From assembly GCA_902491135.1 (NCBI GenBank), contig CABUGR010000109.1:1-5084 (forward strand): a stretch of 5,084 nt of DNA. The letters are read 5' to 3'. Under the pieces are notes generated by a model. It was not told where the DNA came from. It was given only the letters and a program-made list of their open reading frames with translations, and did no database searches. This DNA comes from an uncultured Collinsella sp. GTDB taxonomy: Bacteria; Actinomycetota; Coriobacteriia; Coriobacteriales; Coriobacteriaceae. Of this stretch, positions 1 to 5,084 are shown piece after piece; the first letter of the stretch is position 1, and each line of letters opens with the position of its first letter. The position numbers were made by a program, and so were the translations under genes.

Positions 1-1588
1 TGGAGGTGGCGGCACCGGAAATCTCGTTCACCAGAGACACGCCCGAGGTGGCTGTGATGGCAGAGCCGGCAAGCACGCTCTGGGCGACGTCGCCCAGAAC
101 CGGGGCGATGACGGGAGAGCCGATTCCCAGCACCACGCAGATGGCCGCGAGGAGCATCTGCGAGAACAACATCGGAGCCGGGGACTCCTTGGCGTTCGCG
201 GCCTCCTGGGAACGAGGGCTACTCGCGAACGAGACGCCGTAGGCCTTCACGAAGCACGTGACGGCCAGGGCACCGGTGATGGCGAGGGCGGCCGCGGAGG
301 CGACGGCGAACACCATGACGACCGGGTCGGAGAGCGTCGAGATGTTGAACAGGGACTGGTAGGTGAACCACTCGGAAACGAAGCCGTTGAGCGGCGGGAT
401 AGCCGAGATGGCAAGGGCACCGATGAGGAAGCAGACGGCCGTGACCGGCATACGGCGGAACAGGCCGCCCATCTTCTCCATGTTGCGCGTACCCGTGGCA
501 TAGAGCAGGGAGCCCGCGCCGAGGAACAGCTCGCCCTTGAACATGGCGTGGTTGAGCGTGTGGTAGAGGGCGGCCATGAGCGCGATCGTCGCGATGACGT
601 CGTTGCCCAGGGCGTGCGCCGTCATGGACGCGCCGACACCGAGCAAGATGATGCCGATGTTCTCGACGGAGTGGTAGGCCAGCAGGCGCTTAATGTCGTG
701 CTCGTGGAGGGCGTAGACGACGCCCAGGACCGACGAGATGGATCCGAAGACCAGGACCATGAGGCCCCACCAGAGCTGGACGCCCGAACCCGCGAGCAGG
801 TCGAGACCGACCTTGAGGATTCCCAGGATGCCGATCTTGATCATGCCGCCGGACATGAGGGCGGACACGTTGGACGGCGCCTCGGGGTGCGCCTGGGGCA
901 GCCAGGAGTGCAGCGGGATGATACCGGCCTTTGCGCCGAATCCGAAGAACGCGAGGACGAAGCACGCGGAGGAGACGGCGGGTCCAAAGTCATGCGTACG
1001 GAAATCACTGAAGCTGAAGGAACCGCCCACGCCGTTGGTCATGAGCAGGAAGCTCGCCATGATAAGGACAAAGCCCACGTGCGCGATGACGAAGTAGAGC
1101 CAACCGCCCCTAATGGAGTTCTTGTTCTCCTCGATAACGACAAGGAAATAGCTCGTAAGGGACATGAGCTCAAAGGCGACCAGGAACCAGAACACGTTGT
1201 CGGCGGTGATGACGAGCATCATCGAGGCGACGAAGGTGTTCATGAAGAAACCGGCGCGCCCGACCTTGCCCGGGTACTCATCGAAGTAGGACAGACCGTA
1301 GATGAAGCCCGCAAAGGCGAGGATTGAGATGAGGACCACGATCAGGCCCGCAAGGCCGTTGAGCAAGAGCTCGAGACGGGCGAACGGGAAAAAGAAGACC
1401 GTGTTGAGGGACGAAACGTCGCCAAGCACGGCCTCGAGGCCCGCGATGAACGACAGCACGGCCGCGACGGCGCCGATCAGGCAGCCGGCGGTCTTGGCGG
1501 CGTTATCGGCCTTGATCAGCAGAACCGAGGCGAGCGCACCGATGCACGAGACGGCAAGCGATGCGATAAACAGCGTCATGCTATCCAT
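1..1588 (-). CDS. hyfB: Hydrogenase-4 component B, antiporter-like membrane subunit (3' end outside window)
   Basis: This integral membrane protein belongs to the proton-pumping antiporter family (related to complex I NuoL/NuoM and to HycC). It anchors the hydrogenase module and is thought to couple hydrogen evolution to ion movement. The frame is open for 529 codons from the ATG at 1588 to the window edge. E. coli HyfB has about 672 residues, so roughly 140 are missing. About a dozen hydrophobic helices are visible. Charged residues sit where the family needs them: Glu140 in FELMSLTSYFL, Lys220 in GAKAGIIPLHSW, Lys251 in SGGMIKIG, His347 and Lys351 in HTLNHAMFKGELFLGAGS, and Lys448 in CFVKAYG. 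The LPQAHPEAPSNVSALMSGG block (230-248) and D-IKRLLAYHSVENIG (298-312) are diagnostic of the antiporter core. No frameshift or internal stop is present. HycC is the close alternative, but the pairing with hyfA and the MDS start favour HyfB. Confidence 0.92.
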   Translation of the reverse strand, partial: MDSMTLFIASLAVSCIGALASVLLIKADNAAKTAGCLIGAVAAVLSFIAGLEAVLGDVSSLNTVFFFPFARLELLLNGLAGLIVVLISILAFAGFIYGLSYFDEYPGKVGRAGFFMNTFVASMMLVITADNVFWFLVAFELMSLTSYFLVVIEENKNSIRGGWLYFVIAHVGFVLIMASFLLMTNGVGGSFSFSDFRTHDFGPAVSSACFVLAFFGFGAKAGIIPLHSWLPQAHPEAPSNVSALMSGGMIKIGILGILKVGLDLLAGSGVQLWWGLMVLVFGSISSVLGVVYALHEHDIKRLLAYHSVENIGIILLGVGASMTAHALGNDVIATIALMAALYHTLNHAMFKGELFLGAGSLLYATGTRNMEKMGGLFRRMPVTAVCFLIGALAISAIPPLNGFVSEWFTYQSLFNISTLSDPVVMVFAVASAAALAITGALAVTCFVKAYGVSFASSPRSQEAANAKESPAPMLFSQMLLAAICVVLGIGSPVIAPVLGDVAQSVLAGSAITATSGVSLVNEISGAATS

Positions 1589-2198
1589 TGTTTACGCTCC
1601 CTTCTGCTTTCTCGGACAGGCCCTGGGCCACAGCGGTAACGTCGACGGACGGACCGTTTTCGATCGAGCGCAGGCGCTTGGCCTCGTCGAGCTCGCGATC
1701 GGCCGCGCCGCCCATGACGGTCAGCGCCTTGGTGGGGCACGCCGCCACACAATGCGGGCCGTCCGGATCGAAGGCGCACAGGTCGCACTTGACAGCGCAG
1801 GTGTACTGGCCGGGAGCCCACGTAAGCAGGCTGCTCAGGGACTTAGGATACGAAGGCGTCGGGTCGCACATGCCTGCGACACCGGCGATAGACGTGCCAT
1901 CGGGATGGATGGCTCCGAAGGGGCACGCGATGGCGCACAGCCTGCACCCGATGCACTCCTGCTCCTTGACGTGGATGCGATCGCCATCGTGCTCGATGGC
2001 ATTCACCGGGCAAACCTCGGCGCAGGGAGCACCCTCGCAATGGTGGCAGGCAAGGGCGGCCGAAATACCGCCGGTCTTCACGAGCGCCAGGCGCGGCGTA
2101 TCCTGAAGACCCTGCATCCGGTGGGCGTCGGCACAGGCGGACTGGCATGTTCCGCAGCCGATGCACCTCTCCGGGTTGATGTCGATGAAGCGGTTCAT
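1581..2198 (-). CDS. hyfA: Hydrogenase-4 component A, four-cluster [4Fe-4S] ferredoxin
   Basis: This is a cytoplasmic electron-transfer subunit linking formate dehydrogenase H with the membrane-bound [NiFe] hydrogenase of the formate hydrogenlyase complex. It has 205 residues, the length of E. coli HyfA as I recall it. The sixteen cluster cysteines are at 12, 15, 18, 22; 51, 54, 59, 63; 82, 85, 88, 92; and 138, 141, 150, 154, and there are two extra cysteines at 111 and 134. Stretches shared with HyfA include MNRF at the start, LQ-x-x-PRLAL-x-KT, CHHCE-x-APC, VCPVNAI, CPFGAI, and W-x-PG-x-x-x-x-AVKCDLC. It lies between fdhF and hyfB and overlaps hyfB by 8 nt, which supports HyfA over a generic ferredoxin. 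HycB is the close alternative family, with the same role. A strong hairpin lies just upstream, so hyfA may be expressed at a different level from fdhF. Confidence 0.92.
   Translation of the reverse strand: MNRFIDINPERCIGCGTCQSACADAHRMQGLQDTPRLALVKTGGISAALACHHCEGAPCAEVCPVNAIEHDGDRIHVKEQECIGCRLCAIACPFGAIHPDGTSIAGVAGMCDPTPSYPKSLSSLLTWAPGQYTCAVKCDLCAFDPDGPHCVAACPTKALTVMGGAADRELDEAKRLRSIENGPSVDVTAVAQGLSEKAEGSVNNG
1597..1603 (-). promoter_or_regulatory. Ribosome binding site for hyfB, inside hyfA
   Basis: AAGGGAG lies 8 nt before the ATG at 1586-1588, inside the last codons of hyfA. It favours this ATG over the second in-frame ATG at 1577-1579, which would be 17 nt away. The selected start overlaps the hyfA stop by 8 nt, an arrangement typical of translational coupling. 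Confidence 0.7.
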
Positions 2199-2203
2199 CC
2201 CCA

Positions 2204-2209
2204 CTTCCT
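2204..2209 (-). promoter_or_regulatory. Ribosome binding site for hyfA
   Basis: AGGAAG lies 5 nt before the ATG at 2196-2198. The in-frame GTG at 2202-2204 overlaps this site and leaves no proper spacing, so the ATG giving MNRF is the start. MNRF is also how E. coli HyfA and HycB begin. Confidence 0.75.
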
Positions 2210-2220
2210 TTCAAAATAAC

Positions 2221-2255
2221 GGGCCGGGCTCCCGAACGTACGGGACGCCCGGCCC
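2221..2255 (-). terminator. Strong GC-rich hairpin between fdhF and hyfA (partial terminator or processing element)
   Basis: On the minus strand, GGGCCGGGC pairs with GCCCGGCCC (9 bp). After a single bulged G, TCCCG pairs with CGGGA (5 bp) around a 6-nt loop (TACGTT). The stem is followed by GTTATTTTGA, an interrupted U-rich tail, and preceded by CTTTTT. It begins 22 nt after the fdhF stop and ends 22 nt before the hyfA ATG. It could terminate part of the fdhF transcripts, protect an mRNA 3' end or mark a cleavage site. The broken U-tract makes it a weaker match to a full intrinsic terminator. On the plus strand the stem is followed by A residues, so it would not terminate in that direction. 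Confidence 0.6.
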
Positions 2256-2276
2256 AAAAAGCCAACGAGAACGGGA

Positions 2277-4504
2277 CTACACGATTTGGTTCACGTGCGT
2301 CTCATCGTCGAACTTGGCGGCGCCAGGCTCAACGTCCTGGGGAGCAGCGGCGTCCACCAGAGCCTGCTTGAGCTCGGTGTACTGACGCTCTACCTCGCCC
2401 TCTGCCCAAACCTGGTCGGCAATGGCGTCGACCTGGCAGGCGGAGAACTTGTCCTCGGGCGTATGCGAGACCGGGTCGACCTTGTGAATGGTCAGCTCGT
2501 TGCACTTGCCGATCCACCACTGGTAGGTCATGTAGACCGTGCCCTTATTGATGCGATCGCTCACGTCGGCGCGGCTGTATACCTGGCCGCGGCGGCTATG
2601 AATCGAGACGATGTCGCCGTTCTTGATGCCGCGCGGATCGGCGTCCAGCGGGTTGATCCAGGCTTCCTGAGGATTGACCTCTTTGAGGTCCTCGCCAGCG
2701 TCTTGCAGTTGCCGGTCATCGAGCGGCAGCTGTAGTGACCGACCTCGCGGACGGTGCACAGAATGAGCGGGTACTCATCGTCGGGAAGCTCGGAGGGCGC
2801 CTCCCAGTCGTGCGCCATCAGGTTGGCGCGGCCGTCCTTGGTGGTGAACTTGCCACCAGCGAACATGTCGGGCGTACCGTGGTCGTTCACATCGGTGCTC
2901 TTGACCGGCCACTGGGCGTAACCGCCCTCGGGAGCCATCTTCTCGTAGGTCGCGCCCACAAAGTTGGGGCACAGGCTAATGCACTCGTTCCAGATCTGCT
3001 CGGTGTTGTCGTAGTGCATGGGATAGCCCATACGCGTGGACAGGTCCGCGAAGATCTCCCAGTCGTGGCGGCACTCGCCCTTGGGCGGAACAGCCGCGTC
3101 AAAGTGCTGGAAGCTACGGTCGGATGCGGTAAAGACACCCTCGTGCTCGCCCCAAGAGGTAGCGGGCAGGATGACGTCGGCGAGCATGGTCGTCTGCGTC
3201 ATAAAGATGTCCTGGCAAATGAACAGATCCAGCTCGGAGAGCGTCTTGCGCATACCGGCCGAATCGGGCTCGGTCTGCACCGGGTCCTCGCCGTAGTTGT
3301 AGAAGCAGTGCACCTTGCCCTCGTCGACCAGGTGACCCAGGTCGGTGAGCTTGTAGCCCTCCTCGAGCGGGAGCTTTTCCTCGGGCACGCCCCAAGCCTT
3401 TGCAAACTTGGCGCGCACGGCGGGGTCGGTGACTTTCTGGTAGCCAGGGTACAGGTTAGGCAGCATGCCCATATCGCAGGAGCCCTGGACGTTGTTCTGA
3501 CCACGCACGGGCGCGAGGCCGGAATTGGGTTTGCCGATCTGGCCGGCAACGCAGGCGATGGAGGCGATGGTGTGCACCGTCTTCAGGTTCTGCTTCTGCT
3601 GGCATACGCCCATGCCCCAGCCAATGATGGCGGAGGGCTTCGCCGTGGCGTACATCTCGGCAGCTTGGTGGATCAACGCGGGCTCGACACCCGTGATGTC
3701 CTGTACGGATTCGGGAGTGTAGTTCTTGATGGTCTCCCACCACTCGTCAAAGCCGTTCGTGTGCTCGGCGACGAATTCCTTGTCGTAGAGGCCATCGTTG
3801 ACCAAGCAGTTGGCAAAGGCGTTGAGGAACGCAACATTGCAACCGTTCTTGATCGGAAGGTAGAGATCGGCGATACGCGCGGTTTCGATATGGCGCGGGT
3901 CGGCGACGATGATCTTGCAACCCTTTTCTTTGGCTCGCACGATACGCCTTGCGACGATGGGGTGCGAATCGGCAGGGTTATAGCCGAAGAGGAAAATGCA
4001 GCCCGCATCCTCCATACCGGGGATGGAGCATGACATGCAACCTGAACCAACCGTGTCCATCAGACCGAGGACAGTAGGGCCGTGTCAAGTACGGGCGCAG
4101 TTGTCTACGCTGTGGGTGCCGATGCACGCACGCGTAAACTTCTGCATGACGTAGTTCGCCTCATTGCCGCCGCCTCGCGAAGAGCCGGTGGTCATGACAG
4201 CGTTAGGACCATATTCGTCAATTATGGCCTGCATCTTAGATGCGGTGAAATCCAGTGCCTCGTCCCAGCTTACGCGCTCAAGATCCGCGCCCTTGGTGCG
4301 GCGGATCATCGGGTGCAGTACGCGAGGAGTCAAGATCTTGGTGTCGTTGATGAAGTCGTAGCCGCTCATGCCCTTAAGGCACAGCTCGCTCTGGTTGGTG
4401 ATGCCGTTGAGCGGTTCGGTACCCACGACCTGGCCATTTTGGACCAAGAGGTTAAACTGGCAACCGGCGCCGCAGTACGGGCAAATCACTTTATGCTTCT
4501 CCAT
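2277..4504 (-). CDS. fdhF: Formate dehydrogenase H, selenocysteine-containing, with an apparent frameshift near 2693
   Basis: This is the catalytic subunit of formate hydrogenlyase, oxidising formate to CO2 at a Mo-bis(MGD) centre in the cytoplasm. The N-terminal [4Fe-4S] domain has Cys8, Cys11, Cys15 (CPYCGAGC) and Cys42, with Lys44 in LCLKG as in E. coli. An in-frame TGA at codon 140, followed by HGP, is read as selenocysteine. The active-site arginine falls at about residue 334 in PVRGQNNVQG. The molybdopterin-binding C-terminal domain is recognisable (HYSCRSMTGNC, then VSDRINKG and MTYQWWIGKCNELT), but its two parts are in different frames. The frame from the start runs to about residue 604 and then gives 43 unrelated residues, stopping at 2561-2563. 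The -1 frame carries the family sequence from 2693 to TAG at 2277-2279. The repaired protein would be about 742 residues against 715 in E. coli. As written, the allele is probably inactive unless the shift is a sequence error. Confidence 0.93.
2688..2700 (-). other. fdhF: Frameshift position in fdhF
   Basis: Upstream of this point the frame reads SMTGNCKTLA, which is FdhF-like. Downstream, FdhF-like sequence (EDLKEVNPQEAWINP and on) is found only in the -1 frame. Restoring one base near GCG-AGG-ACC (for example GCG-GAG-GAC) joins the two into one continuous protein with spacing close to E. coli FdhF. No X-XXY-YYZ slippery heptamer is present, so programmed frameshifting is not indicated. A deleted base, in the genome or in the assembly, is the simplest reading. 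Confidence 0.88.
4054..4087 (-). promoter_or_regulatory. Bacterial SECIS hairpin next to the fdhF UGA
   Basis: Numbering the U of UGA as 1, the mRNA can pair 15-19 with 30-34 (UGUCC with GGACA) and 20-21 with 27-28 (UC with GA). This leaves the loop GGUCU at 22-26 (4062-4066) and one unpaired U at 29 (4059). E. coli fdhF has the same GGUCU loop at the same distance from its UGA, where SelB binds. The difference is in the bulge: E. coli has a bulged U17 on the 5' side, while here the simplest fold puts the bulge on the 3' side. The fold was drawn by hand, without energy calculation. Confidence 0.85.
4085..4087 (-). other. fdhF: Selenocysteine UGA codon (Sec140) of fdhF
   Basis: TGA lies in frame between codons for NCART and HGPTVLG. 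E. coli FdhF has the same arrangement, with Sec140 followed by HGP. The frame continues open after the UGA for more than 450 codons of clear FdhF sequence. Counted from the ATG at 4504, the UGA is codon 140 exactly. The codon therefore encodes the Mo ligand selenocysteine and does not end the gene. The selA/B/C/D genes needed to decode it are not in this window. Confidence 0.95.
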
Positions 4505-4509
4505 GACAC

Positions 4510-4514
4510 CCTCC
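4510..4514 (-). promoter_or_regulatory. Shine-Dalgarno sequence deciding the fdhF start
   Basis: GGAGG on the minus strand (within AAGGAAGGAGGG) lies 5 nt before the ATG at 4502-4504. An in-frame ATG further upstream (4553-4555) has no comparable site and would add 17 residues unlike the family. The downstream ATG also makes the cluster cysteines and the selenocysteine fall at the E. coli FdhF residue numbers. Confidence 0.85.
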
Positions 4515-4527
4515 TTCCTTTCTCTGC

Positions 4528-4543
4528 TACCGAATACTCGGTA
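4528..4543. repeat. Short palindrome in the fdhF leader
   Basis: An exact 6-bp inverted repeat, TACCGA-ATAC-TCGGTA, lies in the 74-nt gap, about 24 nt upstream of the fdhF start. It could be an operator-like site or a small RNA hairpin upstream of the Shine-Dalgarno sequence. There is no T-run after it on the minus strand, so it does not look like a terminator. A shorter inverted repeat (CAAT-C-ATTG, 4553-4561) and a 4-bp GGGC/GCCC stem (4561-4573) lie beside it. All of these are short enough to occur by chance. Confidence 0.35.
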
Positions 4544-4578
4544 CTTATTTGACAATCATTGGGCCTGTCGCCCGACGC

Positions 4579-5084
4579 TTACGCCTCGTTTTCGATGGTG
4601 GCGCGGGCACGCTCGGCAGTCAGTTCTGCCAGGCGCTCCTCGTCTACCAGGGTGAGGCCCTTGGTCGGGCACGCCTCGGCACACGCCGGACCGCCGGGAC
4701 GGTCCACGCACAGGTCGCACTTGAGCACGAAGCTCTTGGTCTGCGAACCCACGCGCACGTCGCCCATCAAGACGGGGACCTGCGTGGTCGCCACACTCAC
4801 GGCGCCAAAGGGGCAGGCCATGACGCAGCTCTTGCAGCCGATGCAGTTGTCCTCGTTGACGCCGATGCGATGGTTCTTTGGATCAAAGAACAAGGCGCCC
4901 GTGGGGCAGGCCTTGGCGCACGGAGCGTCCTCGCAGTGGTGACATGCCACCGGCGCGGAAATCTCGTAGGTGCGCGTTACGCGCAAGCGAGGTGCGGCGA
5001 TGTTGCCGGGAATATCGTGTGCCTCGATGCACGCCGCCATACAGGTTTGGCACCCAATGCAGCGTGAAGAATCAGCCACGACTC
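4579..5084 (-). CDS. Four-cluster [4Fe-4S] ferredoxin subunit, HydN/HycB-like (5' end outside window)
   Basis: This is an electron-transfer protein expected to carry four [4Fe-4S] clusters and pass electrons from formate dehydrogenase H towards the hydrogenase. Counting from the in-frame GTG at 5077-5079, the sixteen cluster cysteines are at 7, 10, 13, 17 (CIGCQTCMAAC), 46, 49, 54, 58 (CHHCEDAPCAKAC), 79, 82, 85, 89 (CIGCKSCVMAC) and 121, 124, 133, 137 (CDLC and GPACAEAC). It has no signal peptide or membrane segment, so it is cytoplasmic. The frame stays open to the window edge as V-V-A-D-S-S before the first cysteine. E. coli HycB starts MNRFVIADST, so the GTG is probably internal and the true start lies a few codons outside. 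It ends in TAA at 4579-4581, 74 nt before fdhF. That position suggests an FDH partner like HydN, but the compact clusters also resemble HycB, so no symbol is assigned. Confidence 0.9.
   Translation of the reverse strand, partial: VVADSSRCIGCQTCMAACIEAHDIPGNIAAPRLRVTRTYEISAPVACHHCEDAPCAKACPTGALFFDPKNHRIGVNEDNCIGCKSCVMACPFGAVSVATTQVPVLMGDVRVGSQTKSFVLKCDLCVDRPGGPACAEACPTKGLTLVDEERLAELTAERARATIENEA

Noticed and set aside
548..2219. Long plus-strand open frames of 259 and 305 codons opposite hyfB and hyfA
   Set aside because: Their composition is biased (runs rich in D, E, R, G, or in S, T, A) with no domain signature. The opposite strand holds uninterrupted HyfB and HyfA reading frames with conserved motifs.
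2688..2700. Programmed -1 frameshifting in fdhF
   Set aside because: There is no slippery heptamer, and I know of no precedent for recoding by frameshift in this family. A base error or mutation is simpler.
2277..2759. A separate small gene of 160 codons at the 3' end of fdhF
   Set aside because: Its first 20 or so residues are out-of-frame fdhF sequence, and the remainder is the FdhF C-terminal domain displaced by a frameshift. No ribosome binding site is visible.
2735..4033. Long plus-strand open frame (432 codons) opposite fdhF
   Set aside because: It is the antisense shadow of a GC-rich gene. Its translation has no recognisable domain, and the minus strand here encodes clear FdhF motifs.
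2561..4060. A separate formate dehydrogenase gene starting at the ATG at 4060
   Set aside because: The ATG has no ribosome binding site and is an internal Met codon (residue 149) just after the Sec codon. The upstream part belongs to the same protein.
4085..4555. A short stand-alone molybdopterin-type protein of 156 residues ending at the UGA
   Set aside because: The stop is the selenocysteine codon; the conserved HGP sequence and the rest of FdhF follow in frame, with a SECIS hairpin.
4561..4573. GGGC/GCCC stem after the ferredoxin gene as a terminator
   Set aside because: It has only four base pairs and no T-run on either side.

Overview
All the genes recognised in this window lie on the minus strand. 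Read in the direction of transcription (from high to low coordinates) they are: a four-cluster ferredoxin subunit of the HydN/HycB type, cut by the right edge; fdhF, a selenocysteine formate dehydrogenase H; hyfA, a four-cluster ferredoxin; and hyfB, a large antiporter-like membrane subunit of hydrogenase-4, cut by the left edge. Together they form the formate-oxidising and electron-transfer end of a formate hydrogenlyase (FHL) locus. The remaining Hyf membrane and [NiFe]-hydrogenase subunits would be expected beyond position 1.

Working model: FdhF oxidises formate to CO2 at a Mo-bis(pterin)-selenocysteine centre. Electrons then pass through the [4Fe-4S] ferredoxin subunits (HydN/HycB-like and HyfA) towards a membrane-bound group-4 [NiFe] hydrogenase. 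HyfB belongs to the proton-translocating antiporter family shared with complex I NuoL/NuoM. The enzymology comes from knowledge of these families, and the assignment rests on motifs and gene order seen here.

Two points matter most for annotation. First, fdhF has an in-frame UGA at codon 140 (4085-4087). It lies in the conserved CAR-x-U-HGP context, at the same residue number as selenocysteine in E. coli FdhF. It is followed by a bacterial SECIS-like hairpin whose GGUCU apical loop sits at exactly the E. coli distance from the UGA. A caller that does not know about Sec would split the gene here. Second, the FdhF family signature changes reading frame near 2693 (about residue 604 of 742). This is consistent with a missing base, so as given the gene lacks most of its C-terminal pterin-binding domain. 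The cause could be a sequence or assembly error or a genuine mutation. No standard -1 slippery heptamer is visible.

Other structure: a strong GC-rich hairpin fills the fdhF-hyfA gap (2221-2255), hyfA and hyfB overlap by 8 nt, and a short palindrome lies in the leader upstream of fdhF. There is no sigma-54 -24/-12 box upstream of fdhF, unlike the FhlA-controlled enterobacterial locus.

Organism: a strict or facultative anaerobe with high GC (roughly 60% by eye), Sec-decoding capacity and a hydrogenase-4 type FHL. A gut actinobacterium of the Coriobacteriia (Collinsella-like) would fit, but that is an inference from composition and gene content. I see no mobile element, CRISPR array, tRNA or rRNA, and nothing that needs a wholly new system. 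There is no gene-free stretch longer than 80 bases.
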